Assembly (NCBI GenBank): GCA_030147525.1
Contig: JASBVF010000054.1
Coordinates: 18,636 to 82,635 of the forward strand
Direction of reading: 5' to 3'
Source of the DNA: Bacteroidota bacterium
GTDB taxonomy: Bacteria > Bacteroidota > Bacteroidia > Chitinophagales > Saprospiraceae
Length of the DNA stretch: 64,000 nt
Part shown: positions 1 to 9,763 of the stretch, piece after piece
How the letters are laid out: every line of letters begins with the position of its first letter
Position numbering within the stretch: position 1 is the first letter of the stretch
Made by a program: the position numbers and the translations under genes
The notes under the pieces: generated by a model
The model's input: only the letters and a program-made list of their open reading frames with translations
Databases searched by the model: none
Told to the model about the DNA's origin: nothing

Positions 1-703
1 GGTTCACGTTTGCGTCCAGGTCGATAGGCGCACCGGATACATATTTAAACAAGGCCTGAGGTTGCAGCTTCAACGTTTCGTTGAGTGGGAAGGTCAGACC
101 TCCCATCATGTAAACGTGCTGTACCTCCCTTGAAATGATAACATCGGAATCGGCGTAGTCAATATTATTTTTCAAAAGCCGGGGTACGGAAAGACCGAAG
201 TAAAACCGGTCGGAATCGTAGTAGGCACCGGCGCCGACATTGAACAGAAACTTATCCCTCGTGCTGGCTGGGATACTGGGATCGTCAGCCTTTGGTTGCG
301 TCGAGGTGGTTTTTTGAAAATCATGCTCCATGGACCGAATGGATGCCTGCAAGCCCATACCCAGCATGCCATTGCCCAAACGAACACGGTAAGCATAAGC
401 TCCGTCGATGTTGTACATCGTAGTAATGCCGATCGTATGGCGGTACATGTTCGCACCGATACCAACCCGCTGATTTGCCACCGGCATGTTGAAGCTGGCA
501 ATAGCCATTGACGGCGCACCATCCAGGCCAAGCCACTGCTGGCGGTAAATGCAGGTGACACAAGGTGACTCCTGGCTACCTGCAAAACCCGGATTGTAGC
601 CCAGTTTGTAGTACATAAACTGGGTATTGTGGGGCTGCTGCTGCGCTGAAGCGATGGATAACGCAGCGAAAAAGAATATGATGGTAAAAATGAAATTTTT
701 CAT
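1..703 (-). CDS. PorP/SprF-family T9SS outer-membrane protein (3' end outside window)
   Basis: The frame is open from an ATG at 703 to the left edge (234 codons seen), so the C-terminus is missing. The protein begins with a signal peptide (MKNFIFTIIFFFAALSIASA, then QQQ). It continues with the family hallmark of a Q-x-x-Y/F-N-P-x-x-G stretch (HNTQFMYYKLGYNPGFAGS), then YRQQWLGLDGAPS and alternating beta-barrel-like segments. PorP/SprF proteins are outer-membrane beta-barrels of the type IX secretion system; SprF-like members are needed to export or attach adhesins carrying a type B C-terminal signal. It lies 85 bp downstream of, and on the same strand as, the giant type B adhesin gene at 789-7937, so the two probably form a partner pair. 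A hairpin repeat (711-785) fills the gap and could tune expression. Family assignment is confident; partnership is inferred from position. Confidence 0.88.
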   Translation of the reverse strand, partial: MKNFIFTIIFFFAALSIASAQQQPHNTQFMYYKLGYNPGFAGSQESPCVTCIYRQQWLGLDGAPSMAIASFNMPVANQRVGIGANMYRHTIGITTMYNIDGAYAYRVRLGNGMLGMGLQASIRSMEHDFQKTTSTQPKADDPSIPASTRDKFLFNVGAGAYYDSDRFYFGLSVPRLLKNNIDYADSDVIISREVQHVYMMGGLTFPLNETLKLQPQALFKYVSGAPIDLDANVN

Positions 704-710
704 ATCGATG

Positions 711-785
711 GTGATTGGTGATTGGCGATTGGTGACTGGTGATTTGGATGCATAACCCAATCACCAGTCATCAATCACTAATTAC
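711..785. repeat. Heptad tandem repeat forming an imperfect inverted repeat
   Basis: Left arm is five 7-mers (GTGATTG, GTGATTG, GCGATTG, GTGACTG, GTGATTT, 711-745). The right arm (757-785) is their approximate reverse complement. The core pairs 731-747 with 757-772 with one bulge, around a loop of about 9 nt. It sits 3 bp from the stop of the adhesin gene and 7 bp from the start of the porP/sprF-like gene. It belongs to the dispersed family described in the findings. Confidence 0.8.
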
Positions 786-788
786 TTT

Positions 789-3700
789 TTAACGCTGTAT
801 GATCAAATATCCTGACATCGGCTTGTTCCCGTCAGCCAGGTCAACAATGTAGAAGTAAGTACCGGCGGGCAGGTCTTCGCCGTCAAAAGTTCCCTTCCAG
901 TCATTCTGGTAAGGTTTTGCATGGAAGACTTCGTCGCCCCATTGGTTAAAAATACTGACTACGTTGCTCGGGAAGCGATCCACGTTACCAAGGCAAGGAA
1001 CGACAAACGCATCGTTAATGCCGTCGTTGTTTGGCGTGATGATGGATGGCGGCTTGCACTCAGCCTGCTCTCCTACTTTGAAAACGACCTTGGCCGAAAC
1101 GCACTCGCAGTTATCCTGGCATATTTCGTAAATCACTACATCTTCTCCGACGAAATTCAGGTTGGCATCATAGACCAACTGCCCATCCGTTGTGATTCTC
1201 ACAGTACCGTTAGCAGGCTGTTGCAGAATACTCAGTGAGAAAGGCCCGGTGATAATGTCGTTGATCGTCACGTCAAAAATTTTCGATCCTGCAAACGGAA
1301 CGCTTGTTTCATCATCCACTGCCACCACCTGCTGGTAATTCACGATCACAGAGTCAACAGAATTATGACCACAGGCCCCATCGTTGATCGTCCAGACGAG
1401 AATGTTGTTGCCAGGCTTCAGGTTTCGAACAGTCGTTTTCGGGTCGCCCGGTGTTACGATGTTGAGATTAGCATCAGGGCTGGTCCAAATGCCATTGCCA
1501 CTGAGCGCTCCCGTCGCATTCAACACCGCATCACCCTGATTGCCGCAAACGATAAAATCAGCGCCGGCGAAAGCGTTCTCGTTGCTGACGGTCACCAGCA
1601 CTGCATCGGAAGACATGCCGCAGCCGCCATCGATTGTCCAGGTGAAAACATAACTTTCACCAGCTACCAGACCGGTGACAAGTGTATTCGGATTGGACGG
1701 ATTGACAATGTTCACCCCAAGGCTTGCCTGTGAAGCAGGCTGTGACCAGACACCCATGTTGGAAAGTGGCGTCACAGCATTGAGGCTAGTCGAAGTTGTG
1801 AAACAGGCCGTGAAAGGGTCGCCCGCTTCAGCTGCTTCAATTTCATTGACAAGCACTTCCATCTGATCAGTAGAATAATTTTCGCAAGCACCATTCGACA
1901 ACGACCACTGGAACAGGTATGGCGTGCCTGCATTCAATCCGTCGATGGTGGTAGTCGCCTGATCAGGATTTGCAATGATAACGCCGGCCGGGTTTCCGCC
2001 CGCTAACGACCATGCTCCTGTTCCCACGGTGGGCACGGTAGCTGACAGTACAATAATTTCATCTTCGCAAGCCTGAATGTTCGGCCCTGCCTCCGCTGTG
2101 TTGGAAGGAATGGTATTCAAACTTACCAGCGTTGGCACGGAAGGCGTAGAGTTGCAGCCGTCGATGGAGGCTACTACATAAAATTCAACCGTGGTATTAC
2201 CGTACTGCGACGGGTTAGGTACTGCAAAATTGAGGGAAGGTGTAGGTGCTCCGAGCGGCTCGTTGGCACTGTTGAACCAGGTATACGAAGCTCCGGGCGT
2301 CGCCGATGTGTTCGTCACCGTCAGCATGACATCTTCCGTACTCGAACAGTAAGGACCTGCGTTGATGGCCGTGGGAACAGCCGGTTTTTTATTGACCTCA
2401 ACGTTCACCGGCACCACTTCTGACCAGCATCCGTTAACTCTTTTTCGAACGGTATAGGTGCCGGCATTGGTATTCGGATTGGCGTTGGGTATGATCGGGT
2501 TGCAAACGGAGGAGCTAAACCCGCCGGGGCCGGTCCACTCATACGTTGCACCGGAGGAGCAGTTCAAATTCAGCTGTATCGTTTGGCCTTCACAAACCGG
2601 GCTATTGCTGCTTGGTGAAATAACCGGAGCAGGATTAACAACCAGATTGACAGAGCCGGAAGTGCTGGAAGGACAATCCATGACCGAATAGTGTACGGTG
2701 TAGGCGCCAGCGTCAGCAACCGCCAGGTCGTCGATGGTCAGCGAAGCTGTTGAAGTCATGTATGTACCCGTCGGCGTTGTCCAGATGTACTGGGTATTAC
2801 CCGGGTAAGGATTTGTTGTCAAGGTAACTGCATCACCTTCGCAGAATGGGTTCGAAGAACTCAGTACCGGCGTCGAAGGCGTTGGCAATACCTGCGGAAT
2901 AGCCACGTTCACTGTTGCCGGCAGGGAGTTACAACCTTGCGAATTGGTAACCACCAGCGTGTAGGCTCCACTGTTGGAGAAGGTAGCGTTCGGAATGGTA
3001 GCTGAAACGTTTGAGGATGAAAAACCACCCGGTCCGGTCCACTGGTACTGATAGTTGCCCGGATCAATCGGGAACAGTGTAGCCACCAGTTGAACATTCA
3101 CCGGCCCCGAAGCACAGTTCGGCGCATTACTGCTGATGCCTGTGATGTTCACCCTGTCGAGCACGCTCAACTGGACAGAAGTCTGTACCGTACAGCCAAA
3201 CTGATTGGAGACGGTTAGGGTGTAATTACCGGCATTGTTGCTATTGACGTTTTCGAGAAGCGGATTTTGCAAGGCAACGGTCTGCCCGTTGGGATAAGTC
3301 CAGAGGTAGTTAACACCCTGCGAAGCTGACGAGGAAGAAAGCTGGACATTCTGACCTGCGCAAGCTTCCGATGGCGTTACCGCTGCATTGACCGCATCAG
3401 GCTTAGGCACGATGTGAACCGTTGTCGGTTGGGAAACATTCGAGTTGCAAGCGCTTCCGTTTACCATCGGCCCGATCACGGTTACCGTCCACTGTCCGGC
3501 ATCTTTGGTGATATCGGCATTTGGTAAAACAAGTACGTTCGTCGGCGTAGAAATCGTCGTAAACACCGGTGAAGTCCAGGAGTATGAAACTGCGTTCGGG
3601 ACGTTCGTCGCTGTCAGCGTCACCTGCGAGCCGTTGCAGGCAGGGCTGTTGACAGACGTTGAATTGGTAACGGATGGTGTGGCAGGTTTTGGAATTACAT

Positions 3701-6700
3701 TCACCGCCACCGATACCGGTGTAGATGAACAGCCTGCCTTCGAAACGATTAATTCGTAAACACCACTGTTACAAACCGTACTGTTAAGAATCGGCGACGG
3801 GCTGCAGTTGGTTGACTGGAACCCGCAAGGGCCTGTCCAAGAGCAGGTTGAACCAGGAAGGTTGTTAATTGAATTCAGTTGAATCGTTTCACCTTCACAA
3901 AGAGTCGAGTTCGGCATCACCACCGGGGTTGCCACCGGCGTAGTGTTCACCGTAATGCTCACCGGATCGGAAGGTGCAGAGTCGCAGCCGTTACGCTCTA
4001 CTACTACGTAGTAATTGAACATACCGGAAGCCGGAGGCAACATGCTGAAATTTGGCACGGTGGTAGTTCCCATCAGCACGCCCGGAGCGTTGCCGCTGTA
4101 CCATTTATATTTTACGGTGCTGCCGCAAACTGAAGCTGTACTCAGCTGTACATTCTGGCTGGAGCAAATCACGTTGGATGCTGCCGTAATGGACGGTTTT
4201 TCCAATGGCAGCAGATCGCAGGTCACCTGCACCACGCCAACTGAAGAACAACCGGTAAGCCCCTGAATGACAACATTGTAAAACCCAAGATTGCTATTGC
4301 CGGCATTCTGGATGACCGGGTTTTTCACATAGGCAAATGGAATTCCCTGCGGATTATACCAGGTATATTGGTAAGGTGTAGCCCCCGCACCGGGCGCAGC
4401 CGGCGGGTTGGCAAAAAGTTGCAGTGTACTGCTTCCGCACGCTGCCGTTACGGAAGGCTGCGGTGCCGTCACTGTAACATTAACAAAGGTATAACAGTTA
4501 CTGCTGTTCCCCGACGAATCCGTCACGGTAAGCGTAACAGGAATCGGATTGAAAGCTGCATCATTACAAGTAACAAAGGGCGGAGTCACCGTCATGGTAA
4601 AGTTCGGACAGTTGTCCGAGCTGCCGAGATCGATTTCCGAAGGGAAAATCGTATCCTGCACGATACCGGAAGGGTTGATATTGACAAACGTAGGTCCGCA
4701 GAGCGCAACCGGGGAAATCGTGTCCGCAACATTCACGATGAAGCTGCACACGCCCGTATTTCCTGCCAGGTCTGTTATTTCATAGAAAAAAGTTGTCTCG
4801 CCCTTACTCAGCGTGATGGTTTCAGGGTCCAGTGGCGGCGTCAGCATCAGTGGGTCAAGCGTGGTTGCACCCGTTGAGTAGAACAATGGCTGTACGCTTT
4901 CGTAGCTGAAGGTGGCTGTGATAAAACTACCATCCGTATCGCCGTCGTTGGTCACCTGCGCAGGGTCGCAAGGGTTAATCCCGGAGCCGGGGCCTGACGG
5001 AGGGATAGGGAAGCCAATGAATGATTTCGCCGTGATGGTAATATTACCGGCGACTGCCCAATCATTGAAAAGCGAAGCCGGAATGTCGAAAACAGCTACC
5101 GCCGGCGAGTTGCAATCGCCCGGCACAACGATATTCGACTGCGTCGTTCCCAGGAAATTATTGTCGTTGTCGTAAATTTCAAAATACTCATCAACGTCGT
5201 CCACGTCGGCCTGAAGCGTAATAATCAACTGCACATTTCCCGGCGTTGCATTTCCCTGCAAGCCCGTGAATGTGAACACTTTGTCATCCGCCAGAAAGTC
5301 ATTCAGGTTAGGGTTGTACGAGAAGGTAATCAGGGAATCCGCCGGCTGGGTCTGCGTAATTGGCGTAGTCACGCCGCAGTTGTCCGTTACATTGCTGAAG
5401 AGTGGGATTTCCACATCCTTTTCGCACTCATCGGCGCCAAGGTAAACCGTAAAATCAGCCGGACAATCAATCACCGGCGCTTCCATATCTTCCACTGTTA
5501 TTTCAAAATAACAGCTATCCTGATTGCCTGCGCAATCGGTGAAGTAGTAAGTAATTTCATTCACGCCCTGCACCAGCACTTCATTCACCGGAGCTACGGG
5601 CACTACCGGAATACGACCGCTGCCGTTCAGGCGATATTCAAATGTCAGGTGGTCGGGAAATTTCGTATCGTACATCAAATCAGCCGTCACATTGCCACCC
5701 GGACAAATCGGGTTGATGGAAAAGCGGCCGGGCTGATTGACCGGAATGTTAGGTTTTAAAGTAATTTCCAGGTTGCCATCGAACGCCCATGCATTGATTT
5801 GGGTAGCAGTCAGCGAAAAGACTGTCATGGTATCGCCACACTGAAAGGGGGTGCGGGCAACCGGCCCAAGCACGGTACCGTCTTCGCCATACGCCATGAA
5901 AAACTCAGTCGGCTCCTCAGCGTCCACATTATCCAAAATAATTTTCAGGGAGGCACTTCCGACAGCTGTGTAAGGCGGACCGGGCACCGGAAAGTTGAAA
6001 ACCACATCGTTCACCGGCGTCTCCACGGGGTCGCCGGGAGGGGCCGTCAATATTTGATTTTGGATAAAATGCTGCGATACAATCGAGTTGCCGCACTCCT
6101 CAGTCACCATCGGCAGCGGAAGCGTGACATTTGCTTCGCAAATCCCAAGGTCTGTGCCTATGGTTTCATTTTGCGGACAATCTGTGATAACGGGGGCCGT
6201 ATCGTCCCTCACTGTGAAGGTGGCGGTGGTAGTATCCCTGTTGCCACATTTGTCAATGACAATAAAATCAACGGTTTGGGTACGGTAAACCCCAGGTGCC
6301 GGTGCCATGCAATCCGGTGCCGATAACATTGCCGGGTCAGAAGTTCCCGAATTGTAAGCTTCCCAGGTCAGATCAGCTTCGGCGGTACAGTTATCCGAAG
6401 CCGTTGCGCTGGCTTGAGTGGCAATCCAAACCCCAAAAACACTGTCTGCATTCACATTGTCATCGCAGATAATCACCAGGTTGGAAGCTTCGTCGCTAAT
6501 CACAGGCGCAATGGTATCATTGACGGTAATGGTCTGAATGTAGTCAGGGATGGCATTACCGCAGGCATCCATCACCTTCCAGGTCCGTTCAATGGTAAAG
6601 CTGCAATCAGCCACCAGCGTCGTCACTACATCGGAGTAAGTAACAACGGGATCCTGATCGCAATTGTCAGACACCATTTCCGGTCTGCCGGTGATCATGG

Positions 6701-7937
6701 TGTCCTGAGCCTCATCGAAGCAGTTCACCGTGATGTCAGCCGGAAAATCAGCGGTAGGCGCCGTTGTGTCAATCACCGTGACGATCTGTGTTTTTGAATC
6801 GCTGTTTCCACACACATCGATCACTTCCCAGGTCCGTTCAATGGTAAACTCGTTGGGGCATGCGCCGGGAACGATTGTTTCTGTGAAAATTACGGTATCG
6901 ACGTCGCTGCACGCCGTCATAATATTTGAAATACCCCCAACCGCTGAAGTATCGGAGTCCATTTCACAGGAAATGGTGACATCTGGCTGAATGGTAAAAG
7001 TTGGCGTATTTAAATCTTCAATATTGATCGTTTGGGTGTAAGAAGACACGTTTCCACAGCTATCAGCAGCCGTCCAGGTCCGAAGAATAGTGTAGGAATG
7101 GTCCGTACAGGTCCCGTTATTCGTTTGTGAAGAAGACTGTGAAAACATCACAGGGACCATACCTTCACAATTATCCGTGGCCGTAACCATTGCCGTATCA
7201 GGTATCATGTCAGTGCATGAAATCAGCACATTCATCGGAAGGTTCGCCAGCACAGGAGGGACGGTATCGACGGTAGTAAAGGTCGCCATGACAGTGCTTA
7301 CATTGCCCGACTCATCCTCCACAAAAAAAGTCGTTGTTTGCGAATCACAACTTCCTCCCATAAAGGTTTCAGGGCTGTAGTATACGGTGTCAACCCCACA
7401 ATTATCGGTACTTGTGCTCATAAGTGTTGACTTGTGACCATCAGCCCATCCTACGTAATCTGCTATCTCACAGTCAAATGTATCACTTGACAGCGTAGCT
7501 GTTATGGTTGGCGGGATGGTATCAATAAAAACAAGTCTGAAACATAAAGAGTCAAGCTCGTTAGCATTAACTCCCTGTGCAAGGTAGACTACTGTTACCA
7601 CCTCTCCCGCCGGAATCGGAGCTCCCAGGCTGTACCCGGTAAGGGCAGCACTAAAGGTCAATGAGTTAGGCGGAGGCGACACATTCACCGAACTTGTTGG
7701 AATAGAAAGGTTGATGGTGCATGTATTTGCTCCAACATAAAAAGTGTCAGGACCACAGTAATTTAATGTAAAGAAGTCTCCGGAGCAGGTTTGTTTAAAA
7801 CCACCCGGGCAAGTCGGGTCTGGAATCATGCTCGGCGTGCCACATTCGCACTGTGCACTCAGCTGTAATGTCCAAAGGGAAAGGCCAATCACGAACGAAA
7901 ATCGCAATAGCCGGAAGAGGAGTAATCGGTTTATCAT
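789..7937 (-). CDS. Giant secreted adhesin with HYR and Ig-like repeats and a gliding-motility-type C-terminal domain
   Basis: A 2382-residue protein. A signal peptide covers about residues 1-28 (ends LQLSAQ, then CECG). Roughly residues 135-1150 hold repeated HYR-like modules (pattern DTxPP...CxD...DNC). Roughly 1180-2230 hold Ig/PKD-like modules marked by C-E-G-x-x-I/V-x-L and Y-x-W-T/x-GP (such as TPVVMPNSTLCEGETIQL). The last ~90 residues begin at CKPPSIITPNNDGIND and end GTYFYIVDLADGNKPMSGYL; this is the gliding-motility-associated C-terminal domain (TIGR04131/CHU_C), a type B T9SS signal. The protein is expected on the cell surface as an adhesin or matrix component. The PorP/SprF-like gene follows on the same strand. 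Ligand and exact role cannot be read from sequence. I see no convincing promoter upstream of 7937. Confidence 0.9.
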   Translation of the reverse strand: MINRLLLFRLLRFSFVIGLSLWTLQLSAQCECGTPSMIPDPTCPGGFKQTCSGDFFTLNYCGPDTFYVGANTCTINLSIPTSSVNVSPPPNSLTFSAALTGYSLGAPIPAGEVVTVVYLAQGVNANELDSLCFRLVFIDTIPPTITATLSSDTFDCEIADYVGWADGHKSTLMSTSTDNCGVDTVYYSPETFMGGSCDSQTTTFFVEDESGNVSTVMATFTTVDTVPPVLANLPMNVLISCTDMIPDTAMVTATDNCEGMVPVMFSQSSSQTNNGTCTDHSYTILRTWTAADSCGNVSSYTQTINIEDLNTPTFTIQPDVTISCEMDSDTSAVGGISNIMTACSDVDTVIFTETIVPGACPNEFTIERTWEVIDVCGNSDSKTQIVTVIDTTAPTADFPADITVNCFDEAQDTMITGRPEMVSDNCDQDPVVTYSDVVTTLVADCSFTIERTWKVMDACGNAIPDYIQTITVNDTIAPVISDEASNLVIICDDNVNADSVFGVWIATQASATASDNCTAEADLTWEAYNSGTSDPAMLSAPDCMAPAPGVYRTQTVDFIVIDKCGNRDTTTATFTVRDDTAPVITDCPQNETIGTDLGICEANVTLPLPMVTEECGNSIVSQHFIQNQILTAPPGDPVETPVNDVVFNFPVPGPPYTAVGSASLKIILDNVDAEEPTEFFMAYGEDGTVLGPVARTPFQCGDTMTVFSLTATQINAWAFDGNLEITLKPNIPVNQPGRFSINPICPGGNVTADLMYDTKFPDHLTFEYRLNGSGRIPVVPVAPVNEVLVQGVNEITYYFTDCAGNQDSCYFEITVEDMEAPVIDCPADFTVYLGADECEKDVEIPLFSNVTDNCGVTTPITQTQPADSLITFSYNPNLNDFLADDKVFTFTGLQGNATPGNVQLIITLQADVDDVDEYFEIYDNDNNFLGTTQSNIVVPGDCNSPAVAVFDIPASLFNDWAVAGNITITAKSFIGFPIPPSGPGSGINPCDPAQVTNDGDTDGSFITATFSYESVQPLFYSTGATTLDPLMLTPPLDPETITLSKGETTFFYEITDLAGNTGVCSFIVNVADTISPVALCGPTFVNINPSGIVQDTIFPSEIDLGSSDNCPNFTMTVTPPFVTCNDAAFNPIPVTLTVTDSSGNSSNCYTFVNVTVTAPQPSVTAACGSSTLQLFANPPAAPGAGATPYQYTWYNPQGIPFAYVKNPVIQNAGNSNLGFYNVVIQGLTGCSSVGVVQVTCDLLPLEKPSITAASNVICSSQNVQLSTASVCGSTVKYKWYSGNAPGVLMGTTTVPNFSMLPPASGMFNYYVVVERNGCDSAPSDPVSITVNTTPVATPVVMPNSTLCEGETIQLNSINNLPGSTCSWTGPCGFQSTNCSPSPILNSTVCNSGVYELIVSKAGCSSTPVSVAVNVIPKPATPSVTNSTSVNSPACNGSQVTLTATNVPNAVSYSWTSPVFTTISTPTNVLVLPNADITKDAGQWTVTVIGPMVNGSACNSNVSQPTTVHIVPKPDAVNAAVTPSEACAGQNVQLSSSSASQGVNYLWTYPNGQTVALQNPLLENVNSNNAGNYTLTVSNQFGCTVQTSVQLSVLDRVNITGISSNAPNCASGPVNVQLVATLFPIDPGNYQYQWTGPGGFSSSNVSATIPNATFSNSGAYTLVVTNSQGCNSLPATVNVAIPQVLPTPSTPVLSSSNPFCEGDAVTLTTNPYPGNTQYIWTTPTGTYMTSTASLTIDDLAVADAGAYTVHYSVMDCPSSTSGSVNLVVNPAPVISPSSNSPVCEGQTIQLNLNCSSGATYEWTGPGGFSSSVCNPIIPNANPNTNAGTYTVRKRVNGCWSEVVPVNVEVNKKPAVPTAINAGPYCSSTEDVMLTVTNTSATPGASYTWFNSANEPLGAPTPSLNFAVPNPSQYGNTTVEFYVVASIDGCNSTPSVPTLVSLNTIPSNTAEAGPNIQACEDEIIVLSATVPTVGTGAWSLAGGNPAGVIIANPDQATTTIDGLNAGTPYLFQWSLSNGACENYSTDQMEVLVNEIEAAEAGDPFTACFTTSTSLNAVTPLSNMGVWSQPASQASLGVNIVNPSNPNTLVTGLVAGESYVFTWTIDGGCGMSSDAVLVTVSNENAFAGADFIVCGNQGDAVLNATGALSGNGIWTSPDANLNIVTPGDPKTTVRNLKPGNNILVWTINDGACGHNSVDSVIVNYQQVVAVDDETSVPFAGSKIFDVTINDIITGPFSLSILQQPANGTVRITTDGQLVYDANLNFVGEDVVIYEICQDNCECVSAKVVFKVGEQAECKPPSIITPNNDGINDAFVVPCLGNVDRFPSNVVSIFNQWGDEVFHAKPYQNDWKGTFDGEDLPAGTYFYIVDLADGNKPMSGYLIIQR

Positions 7938-8447
7938 ACCTCGTTTGTTTTACCGGATTAAAATTAAATACAGATTTAAGGGATCAGGTATCAAATGAAG
8001 CCGTAGCTCACTATCCTCCTACGCAAGAAAAAGAAAAATGATCCATCACGCATGACAGAAAAATTAATTCTTACGCAGAATTAATAGTAACCTCGTTTTT
8101 TACTCATGAAGAAAATAGTGCGCCCCGGTAGAGAAAAATCAACATGCCGGGATCTAACAGGAAATAGAAGGCAAGTGCGGGAGTGTAGTGTAATCGGCTT
8201 CATCGGAAAAATGTTCATGGGATACAATGACTTTAAAATGAGTAAATAGCCTCTTTTTAAAATCGGGTGCAAATTATTAAAAATTGCTTCAATTACAAAC
8301 AGATTTTTTACCTGAATGTGTAATCTGCTAAAAATGAGATACCTCGGCGCTTTTTGACGGGTTTTCCAAACTCCCAAAAACGTAAATCCTGAACGCTGGT
8401 CAGTGCCAATGTTCAGGATTTACGCCTGTCTCACAAGAACTTGAAAC
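7938..8447. other. Intergenic region with no supported gene
   Basis: About 510 bp between two minus-strand genes. It contains the terminator at 8371-8424. An open frame at 8081-8377 (minus) has no recognisable features, and I do not call it. The part near 7940-8000 should hold the adhesin promoter, but the best -7 match there has a mismatch to TAnnTTTG. Confidence 0.5.
8371..8424 (-). terminator. Rho-independent terminator of the GH73 gene
   Basis: A perfect 14-bp inverted repeat (CGTAAATCCTGAAC at 8381-8394 with 8411-8424) and a 16-nt loop. On the minus strand it is followed by TTTTTGGGAG. It begins 23 bp beyond the stop of the GH73 gene. Confidence 0.8.
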
Positions 8448-9266
8448 TCATCTTCGCTCCAGCCGGTGTTGAGGAATTGGCATCACGGGCCTGATTTTTC
8501 CCTGGCCTTCTGACGGAGCCACTTCCTCCCGAACCGGCTCAGCCTGCATCAAATATTGCGGGCGCACCACGTTGTCTCCCAGATTGTATACCGGTGCCGA
8601 CATCACAGGCCCGGAAGCCTCTCCGAATAACGGTTCAGTATTCAGCACCCTGAACTCGCCGGGCTGAATTGGCGCAACGTCAGTTTCCGGTGTAGCCGTC
8701 TCCAATTGTGACTCGGCGCTCGTATCCAGTACCCTGAACTGACGATCGGGCATGGCATAATCATACAGAAAAAGCGCATGCTCCTCAATCAGCCGGATTA
8801 GCTTTTCAGCATACTGGGCGTCCGTGGCGTAACCACAATGTTTCAGGCCATACGCCCACTTACGGTAATCCGTCACGGGAAGCTCAAAAAGCGGCTTATA
8901 ACGAGTGTTGGTTTGCAAAAAAATGGAATGATCCCTGAAGGATTCTTCCACATTGTTGTAAAACCTGAAGTCGGAAGGGCTTACCTCGTCATCCATTGCC
9001 TGCACACATTCGCCGCCCCAGCCGTTGTAGCATTTGATGCCAAAAAAGTTATTGCCTTCAACGGCCACTTTACCCTGTCCCCAGTTGGATTCAAGGATGG
9101 CCTGCGCAAGTGTGATACTGGCAGGAATGCCGGCCAACTGCATCTCGTTAGCGGCCAATTCGGCGTAGGTCTCAATAAAATTCTGCCGGTCGTAGGTGGT
9201 GATGTGATTGGCAAAAGTATTCAGTGATAACAGTACCACGAATGGAAGTGTGTGTAGTAGTCTCAT
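8448..9266 (-). CDS. Secreted glucosaminidase (GH73, FlgJ-like)
   Basis: A 272-residue protein with an N-terminal signal peptide (about residues 1-19, ending TFAN). The GH73 endo-beta-N-acetylglucosaminidase domain covers about 28-165. It shows the ITLAQAILESNWGQG motif, where E59 is the expected general acid, followed by GNNFFGIKC and the FRFYNNVEESFRDHSIFL stretch typical of FlgJ/Auto-type hydrolases. It should cleave the N-acetylglucosaminyl-beta-1,4 bond of peptidoglycan in the periplasm. The last ~100 residues are Pro/Glu-rich and probably disordered (repeated FRVL-D/N-T). No LysM domain is seen. It is transcribed alone, with its own terminator at 8371-8424. The exact cell-wall process is not clear from context. 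Confidence 0.88.
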   Translation of the reverse strand: MRLLHTLPFVVLLSLNTFANHITTYDRQNFIETYAELAANEMQLAGIPASITLAQAILESNWGQGKVAVEGNNFFGIKCYNGWGGECVQAMDDEVSPSDFRFYNNVEESFRDHSIFLQTNTRYKPLFELPVTDYRKWAYGLKHCGYATDAQYAEKLIRLIEEHALFLYDYAMPDRQFRVLDTSAESQLETATPETDVAPIQPGEFRVLNTEPLFGEASGPVMSAPVYNLGDNVVRPQYLMQAEPVREEVAPSEGQGKIRPVMPIPQHRLERR

Positions 9267-9763
9267 GTCCCGGGAAATTTTAAGTCAACTGCCGGCTAAA
9301 GCAACAGTGGTATCCGTGAATGTTTTACAACAATCATCATCTCATGCATGCTCCAAACGGCCAGGTTGACCAGGTTATCTGATAGTTATGTTTAATTACT
9401 CCATACGAATGTCAGGAAAGGAAGGAGGATGTTTCGGGTCTTCTCAAGTCAGTCTAATCTCCTTTTTTTCAACAAATTAATTTTTTTAAAAATATTTAAA
9501 TGCAAGAAGAATACCAGCTTTTCAAATTCAATGAAAAAATACATTAAATAATTCAACAATCGTAACTCTCTATGAATTTGATGGTTGCAAATAGTAAAAA
9601 AATATTTTCATTGTCAACATTTTAATCAAAAATATTTATAAAAATCTGAATTTTAGAGCTTTAACATCGTTTTTGGCAAATTACTTGCCATAAAAACAGT
9701 AGAATGCCGGACGAATACACTAAATCAGGACGGCAATCCAATTAAACTGACAACGAGAAAGCG
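9267..9763. other. AT-rich divergent intergenic region
   Basis: About 500 bp separating divergent genes, very AT-rich between 9460 and 9660. No gene is supported. It holds a small dyad, TGGCAA-n5-TTGCCA (9674-9690), flanked by T- and A-runs about 75 bp upstream of the TPR gene. The dyad could be an operator or only a short stem. Confidence 0.45.

Noticed and set aside
8081..8377. A 98-codon minus-strand frame in the intergenic gap
   Set aside because: No domain, signal peptide or promoter; the composition looks non-coding.
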